Shown here piece by piece: positions 12,914-25,133 of a DNA stretch of 64,000 bases. Within the stretch, counting starts at the first letter, position 1. Each line of letters begins with the position of its first letter. The position numbers were made by a program, and so were the translations under genes. This DNA is from Allodiplogaster sudhausi (taxonomy: Eukaryota; Nematoda; Chromadorea; Rhabditida; Diplogasteridae), in contig CALZFC010000243.1 of the NCBI GenBank assembly GCA_945643635.1, positions 140,001 to 204,000 of the forward strand, in the 5' to 3' direction. The notes beneath the pieces were generated by a model. The model ran no database searches. It was given only the letters and a program-made list of their open reading frames with translations, and was not told where the DNA came from.

Positions 12914-13643
12914 GATTAGCCCCGCCCCTTTACTTTGTAGCTCCGCTCCCTTCTCCTATTTGTAGCCACGCCCCCTCTCCTTTTGTAACCCCGGCTACCG
13001 TAACCTTCCCTTTCCGATAATAAGCGTGAGATATGCCTCATCCATAGGTCAACTTGTCCACTCAAAGACCTTGATAATTGGCTAAGAAGAGCTTCCATCT
13101 AATCCATGACGTAATTAATAGAATTTCCAAATGATTAAGCGCAGTTTAAGCTTTCTTTTCATGACACTGTTTTTTAAGCAGTTGCTGTTTTACTGTTGGT
13201 TCTAATCTGTATAATGTTGCATTAGTCCTCTCTCTCTCCCTCTCGCGCCCTCACTCCATCTTTCTCTCTCTCTCTCTCTCCGTATTTTTGTCTAGAATTG
13301 CATCCGAACAAGTTAACCCGATATTAAAAGTGCTCATGCCTTTTTCTACTGATTCCAAAGTAATAATCCGTCTTTTTTAAATTTGAATTTGAATTTCAAT
13401 GATAACAAGAAATATTGAAAAAGCCTCTGTTATGATTCTGCTGCTGCTCGTGAGTCATTAAGATAGTTTCCTTGGCCATACGTGTACTTCTTCTCTAATT
13501 GATGTGAAGTCGCTATCCCTGTCTGGACTGAATTAATAAATTGGACAACATGAGGAGCTAGCGAGTAAATGCTGATCAAAAGTCATGTGCAAGGAGTCAT
13601 TCAAACAGAATTGGTATCTTGAACGGAAGACATTGAAGAAGTC
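12914..13643. other. Intergenic: rbm-25 to PPTase
   Basis: 730 bp between the rbm-25 stop and the PPTase start. The first 190 bp, with its GTAGCCACGCCCC-type repeats, is the part duplicated at 18057-18245. A CT-rich tract lies at about 13226-13280. No gene was seen. Confidence 0.6.
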
Positions 13644-14105
13644 ATGGTAGCTTTCTTAAGTTACGGTGGCCATTCGGCGATGCCACCTACGGTTGAGTCC
13701 ACGAGCGCCGCTTGTCGATCCTTGAGATGGGCGATTAGCTTAAAGGAGGTGAGGTCGGGAAGGAAAGCGGGATACTGTACTTATGGTGGTATATCTTAAT
13801 GGTCATTTGCCTAAATATGCATGAAAGATAAATATAAATAGGCAAAATTAGAATTTTTATATTGAAATTTTTAGACCGCGTCCTCGCCCCACTTTGAGCT
13901 GCTACTCAGGCGAGCGTGGCAGGCACTGCCAGAGGCGGACGTTGCAGCGCAGAGGAGATTCCGATATAGGGATGACGCACTCGCCACCACGCTAGGAAGG
14001 GTCATGATCAGGAGGGCAGTCAGTGACATGGTTGGGCAGTTTATGGCTCTCTCTCTCTCTCTCCATGTATATATATATATTTAATATTATATACATATTT
14101 AATAT

Positions 14106-14136
<31 letters not shown>

Positions 14137-14453
14137 ATAATGAGCCTAATGATATTCGTCAGGTGAAAGCTAACAGAAATGTCATTCTTAATACACTCGG
14201 TGGTTTTCTGCTTTCTAGCCTGCATGAAAAAGGGAAGGGAGCGTAATGGGCGATGAGTCATAAGTAGTGACGTCGTGATAATTAATTTTAATTATGTATG
14301 AGAATGAACAAATGAGTAAATAAATAATGTTTTGTCAACCTACATATTTCATTCCCAGTTGAACGTGCCATGGCACTCCATTGATGATCGGATCGTGCGA
14401 AGTGCGAAAAACAAGCCGGAGGAGGTCGCATTCAATGTCTCTCATCAGGTAGG

Positions 14454-14493
<40 letters not shown>

Positions 14494-14607
14494 GGAGAGA
14501 GAGAGAGAAAGAGATGGAGACAGATGGAGGGATGGAAATTGTAAGAAAAAAGGGTGAAAAATGGGTGATGGAGAGAAGGAGAGAGTGAGAAAAGGTTGAT
14601 GGAGATT

Positions 14608-14644
<37 letters not shown>

Positions 14645-15049
14645 AGATAGAGAGAGAAAGAGAGAGAGAGAGAGAGATTGAATGTTAATTATATTGGCAA
14701 AAGGCTGGTCTTTTAATGTCCCTTATTTTCAGGGTGACCTTGTTGTCCTCACTGCGTCGACTCTTCCAGAAGACGTCGCCATCGGAGTCGATGTCATGAG
14801 GCTGGACCATGATGAGGTATTTGACAGGAGAGAGAGTGAGTGAGTGAGAGAGAGAGAGAGAGACAAAGAGAGGGAGAGACAAAGAGAAAGAGAATAATGA
14901 TAAACAGTTATCTTCCTAAACATTCAAGTGAAATTTTGTTCCTCTTTTCTTACTCTCTCTCTCTCTCTCTCTCTCTCCCTTTTTGTATCTTTCTGTCCCT
15001 TTCTCTCATTCTCCATCCTTTCCTCTCTCTCTCAGACACACGAACTCCC

Positions 15050-15080
<31 letters not shown>

Positions 15081-16166
15081 CAGACACACGAACTCCCTCT
15101 CTCTCTCTCCCTCTCTCTCTCTCTCTCTTTCTCTTTCTCTCTTTCTCCCCCACCTCTCTTTCTCCCTGTCAGGGCGGTGCTGAGGTTCGAATCCGCCGTC
15201 TCACTAAGGCGTTCACTCCACGCGAGCGGCAGTACATGCTGGAGCAGACAACAGAGTCGAGCAAGTAAGGGATTTTTCTCTGCTTCTTTTCACTCTCTCT
15301 CTTTCTCTCATTCTCTCTCTCCCTCTTTCTCTCTCTATAGCTCTATCTTTTTTCTCTCTCTTTCTCTCTCTCTTCTCTTCTCTCTCTCTCTCTCTGCCTC
15401 TCTCTCTCACTCACTCTCTCTCTCTCCTTCCTCAGATGGCGTGCCTTCTACCGTATCTGGTGCCTGAAGGAGAGTGTCCTCAAGGCTACCGGCCAAGGCA
15501 TCGCAACCGACCTCGGAGCACTTGAGTTTCGACTGGGAAACCAAGCTCATGAGCCAGGTCTTTTTTCATCTCTTTTAACTATGAGTAATTTTGTGTTAAC
15601 ATTTTAGGGATACACATGAAATGAGGTTGATGTGGTAAATCTGTTAAGAAAGCGGGATTTGAGATATCAGTATGAGAATATGATTTTGCGCAGCCAGATT
15701 GCGAAGGAGATAATAGAGATAGAAAGAAATATATAGAGGGATAGTGAGAGCGAATAGAGGTTGTTAGAGAGAGATGTAGATAGAGAACGAGAGGTAGATA
15801 GAGAGAGAAACATAGATAGAGAAGGAGAGAGAGAAAGGAGAGAGAGAGAGAGGGAGGAGAACGAGGACAAACCGTGCATATATGTATGTTCCAGGTTGCT
15901 TCATCACATCTACATCCTATGAGGAGAGCGGTGAGCCACGGTCGCAGTTTTCATTCGAAGAATCCTTCATCGGAGATGACCATACCGTAGCCGTCGCTCG
16001 CATTCTCCGACACGGAATGAGTGCAGATGGCGGGAAATTCAAGCGACTATTTTCAATGGTTGATCTGTCGTTTCTGCTAGAGCCCTCCTCTGCTGTAAAT
16101 ATGAGCGAAGATTGTGCGGCGGAAGAGTTTGATTGCTTTCTTGCTAAAGAATGGAAATCCTATTGA
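13644..16166 (+). CDS. 4'-phosphopantetheinyl transferase (AASDHPPT type)
   Basis: Transfers the 4'-phosphopantetheine arm of CoA to acyl and peptidyl carrier proteins in the cytosol, turning apo into holo forms (known for the family). Exons: 13644-13748, 13875-14030, 14359-14448, 14733-14816, 15173-15264, 15436-15557, 15895-16166; phases all join to 306 aa, matching the roughly 309 aa of the human enzyme. Seen motifs: an N-terminal RWAISLKE, the block GRVMIRRAV, LNVPWHSI, FNVSHQGD near residue 112-119, the Mg-binding IGVDV (Asp137), and the catalytic W..KE....K motif WCLKESVLK at residues 184-192. Introns 3-6 are filled with GA or CT tracts. Exon 3 has two dead copies at 32.5 and 34.5 kb. 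Confidence 0.9.
14458..14680. repeat. (GA)n tract at PPTase intron 3 donor side
   Basis: Nearly pure GA dinucleotide with occasional AAAG interruptions, beginning ten bases after the donor of exon 3. Confidence 0.9.
14828..15170. repeat. Paired (GA)n / (CT)n tracts within one intron
   Basis: PPTase intron 4 opens with GA repeats (14828-14895) and closes with CT repeats (14951-15165). The CT part includes a tandem duplicate around CAGACACACGAACTCCC at about 15034 and 15081. In RNA the two tracts are complementary and could fold the intron. Confidence 0.85.
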
Positions 16167-16360
16167 CAGTTTTTTTTCTTGAATTTTATATCCATTATAA
16201 TTTGTCACCTTTTTTCCAATGTGAATCCGAATTGAAGATGACTAATCTGATTACCTTTGATAAACATAACAGAGATTATGACAGAGGAATGAAAAGAGTT
16301 CATTAGTCGAGTTGTTGACAAGGGAAGCCTTATTCATGTGCATACATACATATGTACACA

Positions 16361-16793
16361 TATACCGTATTTTCTCTATTAGTGTCCCTCTCTCTATTAG
16401 AACCCCCCCCCCTCTAATAGTGCCCCCTCTAGCACGGGTATTGAAAAATAGTACCCTCCCTCTAATAGAACCCCCCTCCAATAGTTCCAACTCCTAATTG
16501 TCTAATAGACGTACCTGGAATCTATTCTTGATGTATGGGATGCTCTTCCCAATGAACTGATTGCAAATTCATTCAAAATCTAAGGTAAAACTGATATTTC
16601 AGTGATGATTCCATTGATGTAGAGCTATAATTCTTCGTTTTTGTGAATAAAATGTTGTTATCAAATTTTTAGTCAATCACATTAAGAAATAGTACCCCTC
16701 CCTCTAATAGAACCCCCTCTAATAGTGCCCCCCTCTCGCAGGGGTATTGAAAAATAGTACCCACGGGGGCACTAATAGAGAAAATACGGTATA
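16361..16793. mobile_element. TA-flanked MITE
   Basis: About 430 bp with near-perfect terminal inverted repeats: it starts TACCGTATTTTCTCTATTAG and ends with the reverse complement of this (CTAATAGAGAAAATACGGTA). Inside are degenerate repeats of CCCCTCTAATAG type. Flanking TA suggests a Tc1/mariner-type target, but the palindrome runs through the TATA at each edge, so the exact ends are uncertain. There is no ORF. Confidence 0.65.
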
Positions 16794-17244
16794 CTATAAA
16801 AGACATTTTCTTTTGTTCGTTTTGTTTTTATCGAGCAGATCACGGAAAACCACATGTTCGTGTAATTTTTTTTACATTACGGTTGCTCTTTAACGCTCTC
16901 AAACTTCTAAGAATCACAACAACAAATATCGACATTTGGTTGTGAACATTTTACATGCCGCACTCCAGAAATGATATTTCTTGCCGCCGCCCGCCACTCT
17001 CCTGAAACCTGCGGAATTGAAGTGAGACAGGCTGCGTCTGGCTCCTCCCATTCTTCGCTCACTGTTTTTTTATGGTCATGACGATGTTAATCTTGTTCCT
17101 TTGATACACCAGAATTGTTCAAAAACGGGTTTTCATTTTATTAATCTTCATCCATAGAAACACCAGAGTCGTTCAAAATGGGTTTTTTTTCAACTATGAA
17201 TAAAATAAAAATTACAAAAATTAATGAGAAAACTTAGCCCCTAC

Positions 17245-17433
17245 CTGGAGCACCTCCACCAACCAGTCACCGGCTCGGATACCAGCCAAATGTCGACGGA
17301 TGAGGGCGGACAGGGCACCCATGAACACCGGCCACCACAGCCAATGCCCACTCTGCAGTCCCAGAGTGCAGACCCCCGTTGGTTGGGCGGAGGGGGTTGT
17401 CCTAGTGCAGGCATCCCCGCACGCCCTTCTTCC
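17245..17433 (-). CDS. Isolated coding-like exon, hydrophobic
   Basis: On the minus strand a clean CAG acceptor and a GTAGGG donor bracket 63 codons without a stop. The reading is rich in Trp and hydrophobic residues (HWLWWPVFMGALSALIRR), as in a membrane protein, and ends WLVEVLQ. No neighbouring exon or family was recognised. It may be a fragment of a duplicated gene, as others in this window are. Confidence 0.3.
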
Positions 17434-17689
17434 CTGCGATGATTATTATAAGGTTCGTTTTCCTTCAGCAGCCTATTTCTGTTGCGTTGTTCTTAGAATG
17501 GAAGTCGTTACGATCGCTCCGCTCCAGTGGAATTTTATGTCCTTACGCAGTTTTACATATGTACTTTTGCCGATTAAAATTGGATATGGATTTTGTTAGT
17601 AGATAATTTTTACTCTATTACTTATTACTCATATATTTAGATTTCGAATTAGATTAGTTGAAAATTTTAATGTACTTGCTTTGTCAGGA

Positions 17690-18245
17690 ATAAGGGAAGA
17701 ATCCATCGTTCACTTCATATGCGGGCAGCGGCAGACGGGAGAATCGCCGGCGATGATCAAAAACGATCAAAATCGAAACGAAGATGATACTTTATTTAAA
17801 TTCCGCTCTTTTATTTTAATGAAATTTTTGATAGAAACAATTGTTTTTGTTTTTTTTTCTTTTTTGTTCGAATTTCTAGCTGCTTTAATTCCGTGTTATT
17901 TGGCTTCCAAAAATACATTAAAATAAATATTAATTAATTAAAAAATGAAATGCTGGAAGATGAAGAAGAGCTCTTTGTGTCCAAACTCTGGAGATTGGTG
18001 GTCAACGAAAGGAAATGTGCTATCGAGGGGATTCCTGCGTCGACGTCGAGGGCCTAAGCGTAGCCACGCCCCTCCTTCTCCCTTTGCATCCACACCCCCT
18101 CTCCCTTTATAGCCACGCCTCCTAGCCCTTTGTAGCAACGCCGCCTGTCCATTCGTAGCCTCGTCCCCGTAATCCTCCCTTCTCCGATAATGAGAGTGCC
18201 GCATTCATAGAACAACTTGTCCACTCAAAGAGTGATAAATGGCTA
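17690..18245 (+). pseudogene. Partial duplicate of the rbm-25 3' end (PWI exons)
   Basis: 17690-17780 resembles rbm-25 exon 12316-12414 (FICGQRQTGESP against FICEQLQKGESP), and 17948-18056 resembles the last exon 12806-12913 (ELFVSKLWRLVVNE, ending GIPASTSRA then stop). Similarity continues into the 3' flank (GTAGCCACGCCCC repeats, then CAACTTGTCCACTCAAAGA), and an intron separates the two parts. It is therefore a DNA-level duplication, not a retrocopy. The first exon has lost its start (AATAAGGG for GAATACCTT) and its donor region is altered. No upstream exons are present, so it is judged dead. Confidence 0.8.
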
Positions 18246-18536
18246 AGAGTCCTGATGGACCTGACGCAGGACAAATACTTATGAATTTATATAAAAAGAT
18301 ATCAGCGTTAATGTTTGAGCGGAGTCGGCGAAGATGTGGACGTGAACAACAAATCTTTCAAAAAATTTATCACAATTTGTATTTTTCCCAAAAACAAGTA
18401 CAGAGGTAATAAATATTGTTGCATTCAGTTGCACTGTTCTATGGCAGAGTGGTGCATCGAAGATGAACAGTACGCCTGTTACAAGTACGAACTAGCATGC
18501 GACGAGGGGAAGACCTAGAAGAATGAACGTTAATTA

Positions 18537-21035
18537 TTATATTTTTCCAGTTCTATTGAATCGCCCTGGGTCAATGATCCGCCGTTGATATTTGGCGAAT
18601 TTTTGCCAGGGGAACAACAATAAAGGAGGCGAGAAATAAACCGAGACCTTGCGACGAATGCGGGAGGTGAAAGCAGAGCGGAGACCGGCGGAGTACTTCG
18701 AAGTGAGAGTGAGGACGATGAGAGGATTGAGGAGCGGCGGCAGGGTCAGGAAGAGGTCGGTGCGCACCTTCTGCTCCATCTCCAGGAAGGCGTACAACTT
18801 CACCTCCAAGATCGGCGCGTAGACGCAGAGAGCAGGAAGGACTGCCTGCACAGTGGATCAATTAAAATGGAAGAAACAATAATCAATTATTGCTGATGGC
18901 GGGAAATTTGAATTAAAGGAGGTCTCCGTCGAATAAATAATGTGTTGATTTTCTGCTTTTTTGGTCAGGTTGAGCAAGAAGAAACTTCGATTTAAAGCGT
19001 CCCGAAGTTACAAAAATCCCTTTGCCCTGAGAAAATTAACGTTTTAATTCGAAATTTGTTTTACTACCCCTTGCGTACTTTGAACTCTCAGTTAAGAGCG
19101 AATATTCGAAGATCCCGCCTTTAAAACAATTTTTAATCGTGGCAACTAGACTCGTGACCATAAATAGAATTGTGCATATCGGTGCGCGCAACCAAAGGTG
19201 ACCGGATTTTGGTTATCAGGACCACATCCAAGCCAATTTTACTAATTTTTGCGGAGAGAGTGCGACGGGCAGCAGCACTGCAATGGGAGGATACAGTCTT
19301 CCGAAAGCGTAACGTGTAGAGAACTTGGCATATTGCAGCCCGTAGCAACTAGAGTCAGTTCCGTGCGGGACACTTCATGGATCAAATGCATATTTTCTAG
19401 ATTGAAAAAGAAGCAACCTGTAGAGTGAGCACAAGGATTGCCCTGCGATGCATGCGCTTTGCTTGCGCAGACATCGAGGAAGCCTTGACTTGGACGTGGA
19501 CAGCCACGCCACAGAAGATCATGAGAGCGAGCATAAGGCACTCGGCCAAGAACAGGAGCAGCAAAACAAGCATTTTCTGCCTGTTCTTCTGCAAGACTCA
19601 CTAAATGATTCTTCACACTTCTCAATTTCCGATTATTAGAACTCAAATTCAATGGATTCTCTCGTCAGCAAAACGTTCTCTGATCTGCGAACCCGTTTGC
19701 TCTCAACTCCAAGGAATGGATAATTGTACTGCAATGCTCCAATAGTAGTCATTCTCTCGTAGACGCCTTCCTCTGGAGTGTATATTAGCAATACAGCTGC
19801 AGTCAGCAACGCCGTCCAGAGTATGATCTGCGATAGAAGAGGTAGGAGGTGCAAGACTTGACAAAGATCATGAGGCACCGGGGTTCAAACCCGAGCCGAT
19901 CTCCTGATACATCAGCTACTCTACCAATATCTCCTTTTTTTCTGCGGTGAGATTAAGGGAGCCCGGCGAGGTAGGTTGAGTAATTGTAATCAAAAATGTT
20001 CGATGTGTTTATCTCCTCGTTTCCCGCCTCGCTGTGTGTCTTCTGACACCCTGCGGGAAGAATCCTCCTCCCAGCCGCCTCCGCAACTCACAGCGAGGCA
20101 GAATAGGAGAAGAGATATGAACATCTAGCGGATTTCAGAGAAAACCTCGCCGCTCTCCCTTCATCCCACCCTCGAAAATAGTAGGAGACTTTGCATTGAC
20201 AGCAGCATTCTTTCTGTCTGCGGGTTTTCGTTCGTTTTCTTACCCCAAAGATGAAAATAGCGAATGGTATGTTCCGGTGAAAAATTGAGATCGCTCGATA
20301 TCTTAAACAAAGTTTTAATTAGAAAAGAGAGTTTTAAAAAATGAATAATTTTACAGTAACCTTTTGATTAACAAAAACCGATACACAAAGCCGATGACAG
20401 GCTGAAAGGAAATAAAAGTTTTTCAAATCAGCTTCCTGATGTAATCTTAAGTGTCGAAAAAGTTGTTCTCTCAAAAGTGTTTCAAAAATATGTTATTCAG
20501 AAAAATCTGTACGATATACATACATATATGACGGTACCAACTAAAAAAAGGAGGTTTTTGCATTTTTATCCTGTTATTTGCGAAAAAAAAATGAAAACAC
20601 ACTTTTTGAGCAGTTTTATAGATTCGTGCAGAAAACTGCATGTAAATTTTTGCGAAAATGTGCATAACTGGTCAAAAACGCAAAAAATCACCGTTTTTTT
20701 CCGTGCCCTATAATATTTTTAATGTACCACTACAAGGTCGAGGAAGAAAGCGAAGACAACGGCGGCGAAAAGGATTAAACTGGCGTCGTTGGTGAAGGCG
20801 ACACCGAACATGTCGATGATTATAATTGCATCTCGCATCGTGCGAAAGTGCTAGAAAGCAATCTGTATTTAGGCTGCATCAAAAATTGTCCCATACATGT
20901 ATACATATAAATGTGCACCTATAAAAAAAAGATCTAAGACATAAGCAAATGAAACACTCAACCGGGGCGGCGGCGATGAACGCGAGCGAGTAGAAAATAT
21001 CGGAACACGCAAACAGCGACAGCACACTGCGGTAC
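18537..21035 (-). CDS. Str-like 7TM chemoreceptor, 5' end missing
   Basis: Nematode serpentine chemoreceptor, expected in sensory neuron membranes. Exons read on the minus strand: 21035-20963, 20850-20728, 20401-20361, 20301-20244, 19827-19693, 19588-19418, 18845-18648 (or reading on to a stop at 18537). Phases join throughout. Seen: FACSDIFYSLAFIAAP (TM2-like), a hydrophobic exon ending FFLDLVVV, then FVYRFLLIKRYRAI, resembling the FvYRY motif of the Str superfamily after TM3. IILWTALLTAAVLLIY, KMLVLLLLFLAECLML and the C-terminal PPLLNPLIVLTL (TM7) follow. The exon with TM1 was not found; 21036-21170 upstream is a GA tract. It could be another Str-superfamily member such as Srd or Srh. Whether the last intron exists is unclear. 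Confidence 0.75.
19876..19936 (-). repeat. tRNA-like / SINE-like fragment
   Basis: On the minus strand the sequence reads TTGGTAGAGTAGCTGA (A-box-like) and, 20 bases later, GGGTTTGAACCCC (B-box-like), as in a tRNA-derived SINE or a decayed tRNA. The acceptor stem and anticodon arm do not form, so it is not called as a tRNA gene. It lies in an intron of the Str-like receptor. Confidence 0.35.
19941..20172. repeat. Foldback element, imperfect arms
   Basis: Two arms of roughly 95 bp pair imperfectly. Left: GGTGAGATTAAGGGAGCC, GGCGAGGTAGG, CGCCTCGCTGTG. Right: the complements CACAGCGAGGC, AACCTCGCCG, CTCCCTTCATCCC. The loop is about 40 bp. It sits next to the tRNA-like fragment in a chemoreceptor intron. 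Confidence 0.6.
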
Positions 21036-21045
21036 CTGGAAAGAG

Positions 21046-21084
<39 letters not shown>

Positions 21085-21171
21085 AAAAAGATAGAGAGAG
21101 GAGAGAGAAAGTAGAGAGAGACAGATTGAGAGAGATAGAGAGCGAGAGAGAACTTTTAAATCAATTTTTTG

Positions 21172-21440
21172 TCTCGGTTGGGCAATTTTCATTGATCGTG
21201 AGCAATGGTAACATCGTCACACAATAAGAAGTAAATAAGTGAATTGCTAGAAATCTACCTTATCTCCTTGATGACATGACTACTTTTTCTATACCTATTT
21301 TTTCTATACCTTGCTTGCTCTATTTCTTTTGTCTCGATTGGGCAATTTTCATTGAACAATGCTAATATCGTCACACAATAAGTTGTAAATAAGTGAATTC
21401 CTTATCTGCTTGATGACATGACTACTTTTTCTACAATATC
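21172..21440. repeat. Direct tandem duplication, about 150 bp
   Basis: TTGGGCAATTTTCATTGA followed by ATCGTCACACAATAAG and TTGATGACATGACTACTTTT occurs twice in the same orientation (about 21172-21295 and 21334-21440). A related sequence recurs at 55880-56200. Confidence 0.75.
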
Positions 21441-22620
21441 ATTCTGGAAATCATTGGACAATGAGAGATCTCGGTCAAGTGCAAATGAATCTAATGAAAT
21501 AGAACAAATACAATAAGGATTCTTAAATAGACTGTCCAGCATTTAATTAATGCATTCCTGAATATTCTTCAACTCATACTACATAGATGTTTTAAATATT
21601 GTATGACTAGTTCGTTCTCAGCGTACTCTTCAGTTCTTCACGAACGTCTCGTACTTTCCAAAATGTAGTTTTGAAATGAAATTGATGATGAGAATGAAAC
21701 GGAACATATTTACAGAACTGCTTATGAGGCATAGTTTCAGGTGGTTTCATGTCAGCCGCGTTAGAAGTGCTGGGACATTTAAAACAGTGCTAAATATTAT
21801 TCTCCCTTTTGGATTCAGAAAACTCGAACGAAAAAAAGGAAATTAATTGATAAAATAGGCTTTATATTGATAAGAAGTATTTTTGTGACATAATTGTGAA
21901 AGGCGGAAAAAGAAAATATATTCAATACGATATATAACAAATGAGCCAATAAAAACATGAAGTTGCAGCGGACAATGAGCGAAAGAATCCCCTAGGAACA
22001 AACTTTTAAGTGCATCTATATATTCTATTTGCCATGTATAGAAAAGTGAACCTGATGTGTGAATGTTTGCCTAGCTGCACTATTCACTCATCAGAATGAA
22101 CTCATGAAAGAATCCTCCTCATCCGAACTCGTGAAATAAACATGGCCTCATCCGGCTACAATCTTGTTTCAAATTCTTATGAATATCCAAGAGATTGTAT
22201 TCATTTATTCAGACTTAATATCAACAATCATATTAAATATTGTATTATCATACAATTTATCAACGACTCCGTTTCACAATGATGGAATGCATTCTATTAT
22301 GAATGATTATGATCTCCTCGACAATAACCAAACAGGAAGAATTTTATGATAAGAAACGGTAAACTTCTCGTTACTATGTACATTTTACTCTCCTTCTCTC
22401 TCTCTCTCTCTGTTTGTCTCTCTATCTCCTCTCACGGTGGATACCCCCTTCAGGGTTTGAGAGGAGTTTGGCCTGCCGAAATACAAAGTATATATCTATA
22501 TTTTTTCTTACGTTTGCATGAGGGGAACTCGTAACCAGAGATGCGAACGGGCCCAAATATTTTTAGATTGCCCGGCCCGTCTAATTCTCGGAACGGCCCG
22601 GGTCGTGTATATTATTATTT
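21441..22620. other. Intergenic with copies shared with 55.9-56.5 kb
   Basis: No gene seen. Blocks at 21441-21525, 21640-21720 and 22070-22140 reappear in the same order and orientation at about 55925-56010, 56110-56205 and 56460-56530 (for example CAAAATGTAGTTTTGAA). Confidence 0.6.
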
Positions 22621-23007
22621 TGTATATTGGGCCGTCCAATTGGCGTGCTTGCACGCACCCGGACCTAATTGAAAGAATAATGGTTATTGTCGGGAAACTC
22701 TCAAATTTGCTTAGAATTTGTACTCCACCGTCAATGTAGGAGAAAATAATATTTCACAAGATTCTCTGAATGAACCGCATAATCTTACTTTTGATGTGAA
22801 AGTGAATGAGAGCCTCTCTTATTGTTAGCGTCTGGGAACATCCCCGTTAGAAAACATTTGTATCTACAAAACAATTATTCTTCTCAGGCTGCATCTGAAT
22901 CTAGGTAAGAGGATTAAGATTTCAGAAATTTTTTTCACGATAAAGCCTCCTTTATCAAAAAGTAGGTGATTGAATTTTGAGAAGGCCCTAATTTAATTTT
23001 TAAGAAA

Positions 23008-24410
23008 ATGGGCTTCACGCTGATGTTCTTCGTGTTCTTTGCGTACGCGCCGTGGCTCGCTGCAGTTTACATCGCAGAAATGGCCATTGTTGTTCAACGA
23101 CGAAAAATTGACTTCGGCTCTGCATTCTATAACCTCTTTCTGCTGGGCGGAATATTAGTAAGATTGTTTTTCGTGTTTCCAAACTGATCCGTTTTATTTG
23201 TATTTTGCAGGATATAGTTCTATTAATATCTGCCTTCATTGCGTGCCGTTTGAATACGTCTCCGTTTATCGGCCTCTTCTTCCCAAGTGAAGGAGCTCAA
23301 ATCGTCTTCGGAATTGCTTCAAAGAACGTTGCCATTTCAAGAATGACAAAACAAATTCGGAGGTTAACATTAGTCACTTTCCAGGCTAACTTTCTTCTGC
23401 AACATGGGACAAAAGTACATCAACGTCTTCATCGCTTTCAACCGCTTGACAGCCTTCTTTTTTCAGTTTTCTCATCAGGAGGTATTTTGTGCCACGCGAA
23501 GCCTACTAATGTATAATGCATGAATGCATAATAACTATGCTTATTTCATTGTTCAGTTCTGGCGCCGCTTCTTCCCATTCAGCGTGATTATTGTCTTTGC
23601 TGCTACGCTGGCAACAACTTGGGAGAGCTGGTTCACTCCGACTGTCTTCTCTCCCTTCACCACAATGGAGAAGGATGTTCTCTACAGAGGAATCACTGAC
23701 TTTTCCAGGACGCCCTGGGTAGTTTTATTTTTATTCACTGTTTTTACATGTGTTCATAAAATTACTTTTGATCGCATGAAAGGAAGTGTTGTTCGTTTAG
23801 TACAACGTGTTCCAAGTGATGATGATTGTGCACATCTCTACTACGGCCCTTTCTCTGCTCTTCTATACAGCGACTACTTACCGTATCCGACAGTTGCATT
23901 CGTCGGGGGGCCGGCCGAGTCGGATTGAGCTGAGACTCGTCTACTATGGACTCGCTCAATGTGCCATCGACACTCCGGCTTGCATTTATCAGGTATTTGC
24001 ATATTTTCATTCATGCTTGAATGTAATCTAAAAGGTAAAATATATTGCTCATAACACTACATGCTTTCAGTTTCTCCTCTGGAACTGTCCTCACTTAACG
24101 GCAGCTAATATCTACACATTTATCGAAGTAAGCATTTCTTTAGGCCTGCAAACATGTTGTTTTTTAAATAAATGAAGTGAGACCTATGAAGACGAAGGAA
24201 GTGACCTTGAGAAAGTGTTGAATTGCTCAGTTGGCCGCTTACCTCCTCGATAACCGCGCGCTCTCTCCGGCCGTGCTAATGTTCATCTTCAATAGTCGCA
24301 TTCGACGAACCATCGTCCATTTCCTCATGCCTCATACTCTGGCCAAGATGCTCGGCTTGAGCAGAGCAGTTAGCATGTACATAAATATCCAAAGTCAATT
24401 CCTCCTTTAG
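23008..24410 (+). CDS. Srg-like 7TM chemoreceptor, intact
   Basis: Nematode Srg-type serpentine receptor. Exons 23008-23157, 23211-23327, 23374-23481, 23557-23718, 23801-23992, 24071-24127, 24231-24410; every junction is phase 0, giving 321 aa, normal for the family. Seen: an N-terminal TM run (MGFTLMFFVFFAYAPWLAAV), SAFYNLFLLGGIL, the YINVFIAFNRLTAFFF segment typical of Srg TM3, FWRRFFPFSVIIVFAATLA, LSPAVLMFIFNSRIRR near TM7, and a short C-terminal tail. The third exon uses the acceptor AACATTAG at 23373; an alternative AG 11 bases later would break the frame. A close paralogue lies inverted at 56862-58217 and matching flanks extend upstream to about 22620. The gene is divergent from the Str-like gene to its left. 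Confidence 0.88.
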
Positions 24411-25096
24411 TTGTCTAGTTTCAGGGCACAGACCGTTTATTTATTGCTACTTATATATATTAAAGGTACATATTATCGTATTCATGCCATCTATCAAATC
24501 TTTTCAGCATCACAATAGGCAGGGCGCCTTCGTCACATACTGAGCAGACGCCATCATAACGTGTAAAATGATCAACGTCCAGCTGAAATTTCACCAAATA
24601 CCTCCTGTTTAATACTAACCTTCTATACATACATACATCTTCAATACACATCAATTTCTATACGGAAATCGACGCTGCCTCCTATTTTAATTTAGTGAAA
24701 CAAACGGTTGTTGGAGTCAACTCTTACGCAAGCGATCACACAGCACTCGGTTTGAGTACGAACTCGGTTGTCGGATTTCATATCTGACAAACAACTCGTA
24801 GAATCAAGAGACAATGTCTCGAAAGAAAATTGGTTGCCGTGACAAGTCCGGTCGATGACGCGGATACCACGTGAGATGGAGATTTGATCGGTCACTTGAT
24901 CCAAGAGATAAGAGGAACTCTTGCTTCCACTCCCTCCCAGCGCTTTCAGCCGAATACGGTTGTCATGCATTCAATTCTTCAATTCCTAACCTTCGCTGCC
25001 TTCCTGAGCTTAGAGATTATAGAAATAAATACATATGATATTCATTAATAATCCTCATATAATAACGTAATATCATTGAGAAAGATAGAGAGAGAG

Positions 25097-25133
<37 letters not shown>

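Noticed and set aside
19876..19936. tRNA gene on the minus strand
   Set aside because: A-box-like and B-box-like sequences are present, but no 7-bp acceptor stem or proper anticodon arm forms; kept only as a tRNA-like repeat.
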